20,194 nt of DNA from Ruminococcaceae bacterium UBA7217. Lineage in GTDB: Bacteria > Bacillota > Clostridia > Oscillospirales > Acutalibacteraceae. Position 1 is the first letter of the stretch, and each line of letters begins with the position of its first letter. A model generated the notes under the pieces. That model searched no databases and was not told where the DNA came from. It saw nothing but the letters and a program-made list of their open reading frames with translations. Location of the stretch: NCBI GenBank assembly GCA_002490425.1, contig DKTZ01000034.1:1-20194 (forward strand). The letters are read 5' to 3'. Below, piece by piece: positions 5,753 to 13,020 of the stretch. Made by a program: the position numbers and the translations under genes.

Positions 5753-6850
5753 ATGAAAAATACTTTTGGCTCGTCAGTAAGTTTAACTATTTTCGGTGAG
5801 AGCCACGGCAAAGCTATAGGCGCTGTTCTTGACGGACTTGCTCCTGGAATAAAGATAGACGAAGATTACATTGCAATGAAAATGTCGCAGAGAAGGGCAT
5901 ACGGCAAAATTTCAACTGCACGTCACGAAGAGGACAAGGTAGAAATTTTAAGCGGGATTTATAACGGTTTTACGACAGGCACACCGATAGCTTTAGTTAT
6001 TCAAAATGCCGATATGCACAGCAAAGATTACTCTGCAACCCGCTCTTTAGCTCGCCCGGGGCACGCTGATTTTACCTCATACTGTAAATATCACGGCTTT
6101 GAAGATTTCAGAGGCGGCGGGCATTTCAGCGGGCGAATAACGGCTCCCGTTGTTGCCGCAGGCGCAATTATGCTTGACGCACTGAAAAATAAAGGTATTT
6201 ATATTGGCACTCACATTAAAAAATGTGCAGGAGTATCTGATAGAAACCTTGAAGATATAAAAAATGATTTAGTAGCACTTGACGGCAAAGTTTTTTCGGT
6301 GCTTGACGAAAACAAAGAGATTGAAATGAAATCTGCCATTGAAAAAGTGGCTGAAAACAAGGACAGTGTAGGCGGAATCCTTGAAACTGCTGTTTATGGA
6401 TTGCCTGAGGGTGTAGGTGAACCGTGGTTTGATTCACTTGAGAGTGTTATTTCACACGCCCTTTTCGGTATGCCTGCCGTAAAGGGAATTGAATTTGGAA
6501 AGGGCTTTGAATTTGCGGATATGACCGGTTCTAAAGCAAATGACCCGTTTGTTTATGAAAACGGCAAGATTTCAACCCTGACGAATAATAACGGGGGAAT
6601 CAACGGCGGAATTTCAAACGGAATGCCGATAGTTTTCAGAACAGTAATTAAGCCTACTCCGTCAATTTTTCAAAAACAGAATACAGTTGATTTTATAAAT
6701 AACAGCAATGCTGAAATTGAGCTTCGCGGCAGGCATGACCCATGCATTGTTCACCGTGCCGCTGTTGTTCAGGATTCATTATCTGCTCTTGTTATTGCAG
6801 ATATGTTAGCTCTTCGGTTCGGAACTGATTTTTTAGGAAGTGATAAGTAA
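5753..6850 (+). CDS. aroC: Chorismate synthase
   Basis: A 365-residue FMN-dependent enzyme for step 7, making chorismate from EPSP. Signature regions are GESHGKAIGAVLDGLAPG (15-32, with His18), RRAYGKISTARHEEDKVEI, RPGHADFTSYCKYHG (101-115, with His104), GGINGGISNGMPIVFRT, and the C-terminal RHDPCIVHRAAVVQDSLSAL. The region usually GGRSSARET reads GGGHFSGRIT. The start is the ATG at 5753, preceded by GGGGTGA; an in-frame start 45 bases upstream lies inside aroB and lacks such a site. The gene begins four bases after the aroB stop, so the two are probably translationally coupled. Confidence 0.96.
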   Translation: MKNTFGSSVSLTIFGESHGKAIGAVLDGLAPGIKIDEDYIAMKMSQRRAYGKISTARHEEDKVEILSGIYNGFTTGTPIALVIQNADMHSKDYSATRSLARPGHADFTSYCKYHGFEDFRGGGHFSGRITAPVVAAGAIMLDALKNKGIYIGTHIKKCAGVSDRNLEDIKNDLVALDGKVFSVLDENKEIEMKSAIEKVAENKDSVGGILETAVYGLPEGVGEPWFDSLESVISHALFGMPAVKGIEFGKGFEFADMTGSKANDPFVYENGKISTLTNNNGGINGGISNGMPIVFRTVIKPTPSIFQKQNTVDFINNSNAEIELRGRHDPCIVHRAAVVQDSLSALVIADMLALRFGTDFLGSDK

Positions 6851-8106
6851 TGGAATACGGTTGCATAGGAAAAAAGCTTCCTCACTCATTTTCAAAAATA
6901 ATTCACGAAAAAATAGGTGATTATTCTTATAAGCTTGTCGAACTTTCCGAGGAAGAATTGCCAAAGTTTATGGAAAACCGTGATTTTAAGGCAATCAATG
7001 TTACTATTCCGTATAAAGAGGCTGTAATACCGTATCTTTATGAAATGAGCGATACGGCAAAAAGTATCGGCGCAGTAAACACTGTTGTAAATCGTGACGG
7101 TAAGCTTTACGGTTACAATACTGATTTTTACGGAATGACTGCTTTAATAAAAAAGAACAGTATTGACTTTAACGGCAAAAAGGTTGCGGTACTCGGAACG
7201 GGCGGTACGTCAAAAACGGCAAATGCTGTTGCAAAAAATTTGGGAGCAAAAACGGTTATTAAAGTCAGCCGGAATAAAAGCGACTGCACAGTAACATACA
7301 GCGAGCTTTACAGCGAACATTCGGATACTGACATTATCATAAATACAACGCCCGTAGGTATGTTTCCGCAAATATATGCATCACCTGTTGACTTAAGCCG
7401 TATGAGTTCTCTTTCCGGAGTAATAGACGCTGTTTACAATCCCCTTGAAACAAAATTAGTTGCCGATGTAAAAAAACGGGGGATTCCTGCCGAAAGCGGA
7501 CTTTATATGCTTGTTGCGCAGGCAATAAAGGCTTATGAGATTTTTATGGACAAAACAGCTCCCGAAAATCTGCTTGATAATATTTTTAATGATGTTAAAT
7601 CACAGAAGCAAAATATTGTTTTAATCGGAATGCCGGGCAGCGGTAAAACGACGATAGGACAAGCTGTTGCGGAAAAACTCGGCAGAGAATTTATTGACAC
7701 GGACATTGAAATTAAAAAGGTTATTAAAACTGAGATTTCCGATTATTTCTCACAGTACGGCGAAGAGAAATTCCGTGATGTTGAAACTGACATCATAAAA
7801 GATATTTCAAAATATTCCGGCGCAGTAATTGCAACGGGTGGAGGAGCAGTTCTTCGACGGGAAAATGTCGATGCGTTAAAAATGAACGGTATTATATATT
7901 TTCTCGACAGACCGCTCTCGCAAATTATTCCGACCTCTGACAGACCGACTGCTTCAAGCCGTGAGGCGATAGAAAAGCGATACAACGAGCGTTACGGAAT
8001 TTATAAAGCATCGGCGGATAAAATTGTTACCGTTACCGGTGTTGTAAATGATGCAGTTAAGCAGATAGAAAGTGAGCATTTCAAAAATGAAAATTCTTGT
8101 TATTAA
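6850..8106 (+). CDS. Fused shikimate dehydrogenase - shikimate kinase
   Basis: One 418-residue chain carries steps 4 and 5 of the pathway. Residues 1 to about 250 are AroE: HSFSK near the N-terminus, INVTIPYKEA with catalytic Lys56, GAVNTVV, GYNTDF with Asp92, a dinucleotide loop GTGGTSKTA (116-124), NTTPVGM and SGLYMLVAQA. Residues about 254-418 are AroK: P-loop GMPGSGKTTIG (260-270), DTD at 283-285, FRDVE with Arg309, TGGGAVL (329-335), and the lid and base region SDRPTAS and ERYGIYKASAD. Both halves keep the residues needed for activity. There is almost no linker (about residues 245-253). The ATG overlaps the aroC stop by one base (TAATG) with AGGAAGTGA upstream. A sequencing artefact is unlikely because the join is a single uninterrupted frame. 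Confidence 0.94.
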   Translation: MEYGCIGKKLPHSFSKIIHEKIGDYSYKLVELSEEELPKFMENRDFKAINVTIPYKEAVIPYLYEMSDTAKSIGAVNTVVNRDGKLYGYNTDFYGMTALIKKNSIDFNGKKVAVLGTGGTSKTANAVAKNLGAKTVIKVSRNKSDCTVTYSELYSEHSDTDIIINTTPVGMFPQIYASPVDLSRMSSLSGVIDAVYNPLETKLVADVKKRGIPAESGLYMLVAQAIKAYEIFMDKTAPENLLDNIFNDVKSQKQNIVLIGMPGSGKTTIGQAVAEKLGREFIDTDIEIKKVIKTEISDYFSQYGEEKFRDVETDIIKDISKYSGAVIATGGGAVLRRENVDALKMNGIIYFLDRPLSQIIPTSDRPTASSREAIEKRYNERYGIYKASADKIVTVTGVVNDAVKQIESEHFKNENSCY

Positions 8107-8515
8107 CGGTCCGAATTTAAATATGCTCGGAATCAGAGAACCGCAGATTTACGGTTCACAGACATATGCTGATTTATGCGAGCTTATAAAATTACACTGT
8201 GAAAGTCTTAATGTAACAGTTGAATTTTATCAGTCAAATCACGAAGGTGACCTTGTTGACAAAATTCAGGAGTCCTACGGTAAAATTGACGGTATCGTTA
8301 TAAATCCGGGCGCTTATACGCATACAAGCGTGGCTCTTTTGGATGCAGTTAAAAGCGTTGGTATTCCTACTGTTGAGGTGCACATATCCGACCCTGATAC
8401 AAGAGAAAATTTCAGAAAAATAAGCTACATCCGTCTTGCCTGTGTTAAAACAATAAAGGGCCGTGGCTTTAAAGGCTATTTAGATGCAGTTGATTTTTTA
8501 GTAAAAGGTAAGTAA
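8087..8515 (+). CDS. aroQ: 3-dehydroquinate dehydratase, type II
   Basis: A 142-residue enzyme for step 3, dehydrating 3-dehydroquinate to 3-dehydroshikimate; the usual size for the dodecameric type II class. Motifs in order are INGPNLNMLGIREPQIYG (7-23, catalytic Tyr22 and nearby Arg17), YQSNHEGDLVDKIQ, INPGAYTHTSVALLDAV and EVHISDPDTRENFRKISY with His99. The start is the ATG at 8087, which lies inside the 3' end of the fusion gene and overlaps it by 20 bases. A GTG at 8072 is less likely. A GAAAGTGAG stretch upstream serves as ribosome site. Confidence 0.95.
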   Translation: MKILVINGPNLNMLGIREPQIYGSQTYADLCELIKLHCESLNVTVEFYQSNHEGDLVDKIQESYGKIDGIVINPGAYTHTSVALLDAVKSVGIPTVEVHISDPDTRENFRKISYIRLACVKTIKGRGFKGYLDAVDFLVKGK

Positions 8516-8516
8516 T

Positions 8517-9725
8517 ATGATTTTAACGATTAAACCTTCAGCGCCACATGGCGATATACTTTCTCCGCCGTCAAAAAGCTATGCACACAGGGCTCTTATT
8601 TGTGCAGGACTTGCAAACGGCAAGTCAATAATCAGCAATATTTCTTTTTCAGACGACATTAAGGCGACAATTGATTGTTTGTCTGCGCTCGGTGCAAAAA
8701 TTGAAATTCAGGGCAATTCTGCGGAGATTACGGGTATAAACGACTTTACAAATTTTAAAAACAATTCGCTTTTCTGTAATGAGAGCGGCAGTACGCTTAG
8801 ATTCTTTATTCCTCTGTGTCTTTTATCCGAAAATGAGACCGTATTAAACGGTACTGAAAAGCTGATTTCACGCCCTTTAAGCGTTTATGAGGATATTGCA
8901 AAGGAGCAAGGCTTATTATTCAGGAAGAATGATACTTCTGTTAAGGTTAAGGGCAAGCTTCATTCGGGTAATTTTTCCGTTAAAGGCAATATCAGCAGTC
9001 AGTTTATAAGCGGATTACTGTTTGCTCTGCCGCTTTTGGAAAACAACAGCGAAATAAATATTATTCCACCGTTTGAAAGTAAGCCGTATGTTGATATGAC
9101 AGTTTCTATACTTAAAAAATTCGGAATTGACATTGATTTCGGTGGCTTGAATATTAAAATAAAAGGTAATCAAAAATATAAGTCGCAAAACATGGAGGTT
9201 GAGGGCGATTGGTCAAATGCAGCATTTCTTTACGCATTTCAGGAAAGCGGAGCAGATGTAAATGTGCTTGGAGTTGACAGCAATTCGGCGCAGGGCGATA
9301 AAGTGTGTTTAGAATATTTTAAAGCGCTGAAAGATGGAACTCCCGTGCTTGATTTAACCGATTGTCCCGATTTAGCACCGATTATGTTTGCTTTCGCAGG
9401 GCTTCACAATGGGGCAACATTTACGGGAACAGATCGCTTAAGGTTTAAAGAAAGCGATAGAATAGCCTGTATGCAGACAGAGCTTTCCAAATTCGGTATA
9501 GTTCTTACAACGGGGGATAACAGTGTAACAGTAGCTTCTTCCGGTTTTCACGCTCCGACCGAAACTGTTTACGGACATAACGATCACCGAATTGTAATGG
9601 CAAATGCATTTTTACTTTGCCAAACAGGCGGTAAAATACAAGGCTTTGAAGCGGTAAAAAAAAGCTTTCCGGATTTTTTTGATGTAATTTCTAAGGCAGG
9701 TGTAATTATAAATTATGAAACTTGA
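8517..9725 (+). CDS. aroA: 3-phosphoshikimate 1-carboxyvinyltransferase (EPSP synthase)
   Basis: A 402-residue enzyme for step 6, joining shikimate-3-phosphate and phosphoenolpyruvate. PPSKSYAHRALICAGLA (17-33) is the N-terminal Lys/Ser/Arg substrate site, GDWSNAAFLYA lies in the middle, RLRFKESDRI and GHNDHRIVMA carry the catalytic Glu, Asp and Arg region. It is somewhat shorter than the E. coli enzyme (427). The PEP/glyphosate loop reads ESGSTLRF at 89-96 instead of NAGTAMRP; aligned on the Arg, the Gly equivalent to E. coli Gly96 is kept but the residue after the Arg is Phe rather than Pro. The ATG lies one base after the aroQ stop, and its ribosome site is inside aroQ (AAAAGGTAAG). Confidence 0.95.
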   Translation: MILTIKPSAPHGDILSPPSKSYAHRALICAGLANGKSIISNISFSDDIKATIDCLSALGAKIEIQGNSAEITGINDFTNFKNNSLFCNESGSTLRFFIPLCLLSENETVLNGTEKLISRPLSVYEDIAKEQGLLFRKNDTSVKVKGKLHSGNFSVKGNISSQFISGLLFALPLLENNSEINIIPPFESKPYVDMTVSILKKFGIDIDFGGLNIKIKGNQKYKSQNMEVEGDWSNAAFLYAFQESGADVNVLGVDSNSAQGDKVCLEYFKALKDGTPVLDLTDCPDLAPIMFAFAGLHNGATFTGTDRLRFKESDRIACMQTELSKFGIVLTTGDNSVTVASSGFHAPTETVYGHNDHRIVMANAFLLCQTGGKIQGFEAVKKSFPDFFDVISKAGVIINYET

Positions 9726-10569
9726 TAAAGATTTAAATATTCTTATAGTCGGATTGGGACTTATCGGCGGCAGTTACGCTATGGGACTGCACAAAAAAGG
9801 CTATAATGTTGCGGCAATAGATGTGAATGAAAACTCCATTAAATATGCACTTGAAAATAACATTATTGATAAAGGCTCGGCGAAGATTGATGATAGCTTA
9901 ATTTCATCTGCCGATTTAGTTGTGTTTGCACTTTATCCTCATGTGTTTCTTGATTGGATAAAGAATAATCAGCATTTATTCAAAAGCGGTGCCGTGATTA
10001 CGGATGTTACGGGTGTAAAATCATGTATTGTTTATGAAATACAAAATACGCTTCGCAGCGATCTTGAATTTATTGCCGCTCACCCAATGGCAGGTAAAGA
10101 GGTTTACGGCATTGAGAATGCTGACGATACAATTTTTAAAGAGGCAAACTACATTGTAGTGCCAACCGACACTAATACTTTCAGTGCAATTGAAATGTGC
10201 AAAGCAATCGGGGAAACTCTCGGATTCGCAAGAATTTCGTCTTTGCCGCCGAAAGCACACGATGAAATGATAGGCTTTGTTTCACAGCTTACGCACTGCA
10301 TTGCAATTTGCCTTATGACCTGCTCAAAAAGTGAGCATCTTGTTGATTATACCGGAGATTCCTTTAGAGATTTAACACGAATTGCACGCATAAACGAAAA
10401 TATGTGGAGTGAACTTTTTTTGCTTAATAAAGACGCTCTTCTCGCACAAATGAAAACCTTTATAACAGAATTTAACGGCTTTTATGAAATACTCGAAAAC
10501 GAAGATATTGAGAAAATGAAAGAAAAAATGATTAAATCTACGGCTCGCAGAGCGCTGTTTGATAAATAA
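9715..10569 (+). CDS. tyrA: Prephenate dehydrogenase
   Basis: A 284-residue enzyme that oxidatively decarboxylates prephenate to 4-hydroxyphenylpyruvate, the precursor of tyrosine. The nucleotide-binding loop GLGLIGGS is at 13-20, and Asp36 at the end of the second strand (AAIDVN) suggests NAD rather than NADP. AAHPMAGKEVYGIENAD and FRDLTRIARINENMWSELF are family signatures. The usual SQLPH motif reads SQLTH here. There is no fused chorismate mutase and no C-terminal ACT domain, so tyrosine feedback through an ACT domain is absent. It overlaps the aroA end by 11 bases, implying translational coupling. Confidence 0.94.
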   Translation: MKLDKDLNILIVGLGLIGGSYAMGLHKKGYNVAAIDVNENSIKYALENNIIDKGSAKIDDSLISSADLVVFALYPHVFLDWIKNNQHLFKSGAVITDVTGVKSCIVYEIQNTLRSDLEFIAAHPMAGKEVYGIENADDTIFKEANYIVVPTDTNTFSAIEMCKAIGETLGFARISSLPPKAHDEMIGFVSQLTHCIAICLMTCSKSEHLVDYTGDSFRDLTRIARINENMWSELFLLNKDALLAQMKTFITEFNGFYEILENEDIEKMKEKMIKSTARRALFDK

Positions 10570-10582
10570 GGAGGAAGTAATT

Positions 10583-11611
10583 ATGAATATGATTTTTGAA
10601 AGAAAGCTCGCAATTCCACAAGAGGTTAAGCAGATGTATCCTGCCTCTGCTGAAATTCAGGCCGCTGTTAAAGAGCGTACTGATGAGCTTCGAGACATTT
10701 TCGCAGGTAAAAATGACAAATTTGTTCTCATCATCGGTCCTTGCTCCGCAGACCGTGATGACAGTGTGCTTGACTATATCGGAAGACTTCGTGAACTTCA
10801 GGAAAAGGTTAAGGACAAAATATTTATTGTTCCGAGAATTTATACAAATAAGCCCCGAACAACAGGCGACGGCTACAAGGGAATGCTTCATCAGCCCAAC
10901 CCTGACGGCAAGCCTGATATGTTTAAAGGTATTGTTGCTATTCGTGAGCTTCATATGAAAGCGATTCAGGAAACAGGCTTTGCATGCGCCGATGAGATGC
11001 TTTATCCCGAAAATTCAAGATATCTTGACGATTTGCTCGGATACGTTGCAGTAGGTGCTCGAAGCGTTGAAAATCAACAGCACAGACTGACTGCAAGCGG
11101 ACTTGATGTTCCGGTTGGTATGAAAAATCCCACAAGCGGCGATATTTCGGTTATGATGAACTCAATTACTGCCGCACAGCATAAGCATACATTTATTTTC
11201 AGAGGGTGGGAGGTACATTCAGAGGGAAATGAATATGCCCACGCAATTCTCAGAGGTTATGTAAATAAGCACGGTCAGTCAATGCCGAATTATCATTACG
11301 AAGACCTTGTTCACCTTAACGATGCATATCAAAAATCAGGTCTTTTTAATCCTTCTGTTATAATTGACACAAACCATTCAAATTCGGGCAAAGACCCAAT
11401 TCAGCAAATAAGAATTGCTAAAGAAATAATAAACAGTATGCATTATAATCCCGAGATTAAAAACCTCGTAAAAGGACTTATGATTGAAAGCTATATTGAG
11501 GACGGTAATCAACCGATTGGCTGCGGAATATACGGCAAATCAATTACCGACGCTTGCCTTGGTTGGGAAAAGAGCGAAAAGCTTGTTCTTGATATTGCTG
11601 ATAAACTTTAA
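10583..11611 (+). CDS. 3-deoxy-7-phosphoheptulonate (DAHP) synthase, class I AroF/G/H type
   Basis: A 342-residue enzyme for step 1, condensing phosphoenolpyruvate and erythrose-4-phosphate. Motifs are IIGPCSADR, PRIYTNKPRTTGDGYKGM, ARSVENQQHRLTASGLDVPV, GMKNPTSGD, FRGWEVH, DTNHSNSGKDP and ESYIEDGNQ, with GKSITDACLGW near the end. It matches the E. coli AroF/AroG/AroH type rather than the AroA(Q)-chorismate mutase type typical of Bacillus. Which amino acid inhibits it cannot be told, so no gene letter is given. The start has a perfect AAGGAGG eight bases before the ATG at 10583. Placing the pathway's first enzyme last in the operon, behind the strongest ribosome site, is notable. A long hairpin follows the stop. 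Confidence 0.95.
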   Translation: MNMIFERKLAIPQEVKQMYPASAEIQAAVKERTDELRDIFAGKNDKFVLIIGPCSADRDDSVLDYIGRLRELQEKVKDKIFIVPRIYTNKPRTTGDGYKGMLHQPNPDGKPDMFKGIVAIRELHMKAIQETGFACADEMLYPENSRYLDDLLGYVAVGARSVENQQHRLTASGLDVPVGMKNPTSGDISVMMNSITAAQHKHTFIFRGWEVHSEGNEYAHAILRGYVNKHGQSMPNYHYEDLVHLNDAYQKSGLFNPSVIIDTNHSNSGKDPIQQIRIAKEIINSMHYNPEIKNLVKGLMIESYIEDGNQPIGCGIYGKSITDACLGWEKSEKLVLDIADKL

Positions 11612-11620
11612 TCTGCTGTA

Positions 11621-11660
11621 TAACGAAATCCCCTTGACTTTTTGTCAGGGGATTTCGTTA
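11621..11660. terminator. Long hairpin between convergent genes
   Basis: An outer stem of about 13 bp (TAACGAAATCCCC with GGGGATTTCGTTA) and an inner TGAC/GTCA stem separated by one bulged T close a TTTTT loop. It lies ten bases after the DAHP synthase stop and 21 bases before the end of the convergent rodA-like gene. No proper T tract follows on either strand, so it could act as an mRNA-end stabiliser as well as a terminator. Confidence 0.6.
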
Positions 11661-11681
11661 TAAAATATATATGCCAAAAAC

Positions 11682-12872
11682 TTAGTTTTCTCTGAACGGA
11701 TTATCAATATTTGCAAAGCCGATGTCGATAATATCACGTTGCTGATTATACCTGTAAAAGCTCATAATTAAGCCGATTGCAAGATACAGGCAAAGGTTTG
11801 AAGAGCCGCCTGCCGAGAAGAACGGGAGTGTAATGCCTATAACAGGTAAAAGCTCCAAGCACATACCGATGTTTATGATGACCTGCCCTGCAATCATTGC
11901 AACAACACCGTAGCACATTACCTTTGTGTTTCCGACTTTGTCAAGTCTGCCTGTTCTTGCTATTCTTATGACAATAAAGGTTAAAAGTAAAAGCGCAATG
12001 ATACAGCCTACAAATCCAAGCTCCTCGCCTATAACTGAAAAAATCATATCGTTTTGGCTTTCAGGGACAATACCGAGCTGTGTATAATTGCCTTTAAATA
12101 AACCTTGTCCGGTGAGCCCTCCGCCGCCTATTGCCGCAAGGCCCCGTTCCTGCTGGTAAATAACATCCGGGTAAAATTCAGGATAAACAAGAGCTAAAAA
12201 TCTGCTTTTTTGAATGTTTTCAAGAACAAATATCCATACAAGAGGAAGGGCTGCAGTCAGCAAAACACCACCCGCAAGAAAATAAAGCCAATGAAGTCCC
12301 GAAACAAAAAGCATGGCAACAGTTATAATCATAAATACAAGAGCAGAGCCCATATCACCAGATTTCATAACAAGCACAATAGGAATAAGAGCATGTATTG
12401 CTAACGGGATAAGCGTTAAAATATGGTTTATGTTTGATTTAACCTTTTCGAGATGAACACCGAAAGTAATAATAAATCCAATTTTAACGATTTCCGAAGG
12501 TTGGAAGAAAATTTTACCTCCTGCAAGAGAAATCCAAGTTTTTGCATCAGGCCGTTCATCCGGACCTACACCGACTCCGGGTACAAAAAGTAAAAGCATT
12601 AGGCCAATACTTACAGCCGCAATGAGCGGCCACATTTTCATTATAAATTCATAATCAATAAGCGAAATTACGATTGCCATAGCAAGTCCGAGGCAGACTG
12701 CAGCTAGCATAACTTTAAAGTCACGTGTAAAGCGGACTCCGTCCGCCGCAGTATGAAGCGTTGCACTCAAAACCATAATTGAGCCGAATGCAGAAGTCAA
12801 TGCACACAGTAGGAGCAGTATTTTATCAGTTTCTTTTATAAATGTCTTAACACTTTTCAGTATTTGTTTCAT
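11682..12872 (-). CDS. rodA: RodA-type SEDS peptidoglycan glycosyltransferase
   Basis: A 396-residue polytopic membrane protein with about ten hydrophobic segments. SEDS-family proteins polymerise lipid II into glycan strands, RodA in elongation and FtsW in division. Seen here: QPSEIVKIGF, KSGDMGSALVF, AIGGGGLTGQGLFKGN, VPESQNDMIFSVIGEELGFVG with the family's essential Asp in the first extracellular part (QND), and ITLPFFSAGGSS near the end. QLGIVPE and NIGMCLELLPVIGI resemble RodA more than FtsW, but the assignment is not certain. The start is placed at the ATG at 12872 because GGAG lies six bases upstream; the ATG at 12884 has no ribosome site and would itself contain that GGAG. It is a single gene, divergent from typA. 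Confidence 0.85.
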   Translation of the reverse strand: MKQILKSVKTFIKETDKILLLLCALTSAFGSIMVLSATLHTAADGVRFTRDFKVMLAAVCLGLAMAIVISLIDYEFIMKMWPLIAAVSIGLMLLLFVPGVGVGPDERPDAKTWISLAGGKIFFQPSEIVKIGFIITFGVHLEKVKSNINHILTLIPLAIHALIPIVLVMKSGDMGSALVFMIITVAMLFVSGLHWLYFLAGGVLLTAALPLVWIFVLENIQKSRFLALVYPEFYPDVIYQQERGLAAIGGGGLTGQGLFKGNYTQLGIVPESQNDMIFSVIGEELGFVGCIIALLLLTFIVIRIARTGRLDKVGNTKVMCYGVVAMIAGQVIINIGMCLELLPVIGITLPFFSAGGSSNLCLYLAIGLIMSFYRYNQQRDIIDIGFANIDNPFREN

Positions 12873-12901
12873 TTGCTTCTCCATAATAATAGTCTACTTA
12901 A

Positions 12902-12930
12902 ATTTTATATCAAAAAAGCAAATTTGTAAA
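12902..12930 (-). promoter_or_regulatory. Promoter of the rodA-like gene
   Basis: On the minus strand TTTACA (12930-12925) and TAAAAT (12907-12902) are separated by 17 bases. The -35 overlaps the typA -35 on the other strand. Confidence 0.6.
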
Positions 12931-12952
12931 GAGAATAAGACTATTTTATAAT
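12924..12952 (+). promoter_or_regulatory. Promoter of typA
   Basis: TTGTAA (12924-12929) and a consensus TATAAT (12947-12952) are separated by 17 bases, about 70 bases before the typA start. The -35 shares five bases with the divergent rodA-like -35. Confidence 0.7.
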
Positions 12953-13020
12953 TTTATATTGCGTTATCGAAAGATTAGTGATAAAATTATTAGTCGAAAA
13001 TTTAAATGAAGGTGAAACTT

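Noticed and set aside
10538..10954. 138-codon minus-strand frame
   Set aside because: It overlaps the DAHP synthase and tyrA ends on the opposite strand; both are certain genes.
12873..12884. ATG at 12884 as rodA start
   Set aside because: No ribosome site precedes it, and the GGAG for the ATG at 12872 lies within these first codons.
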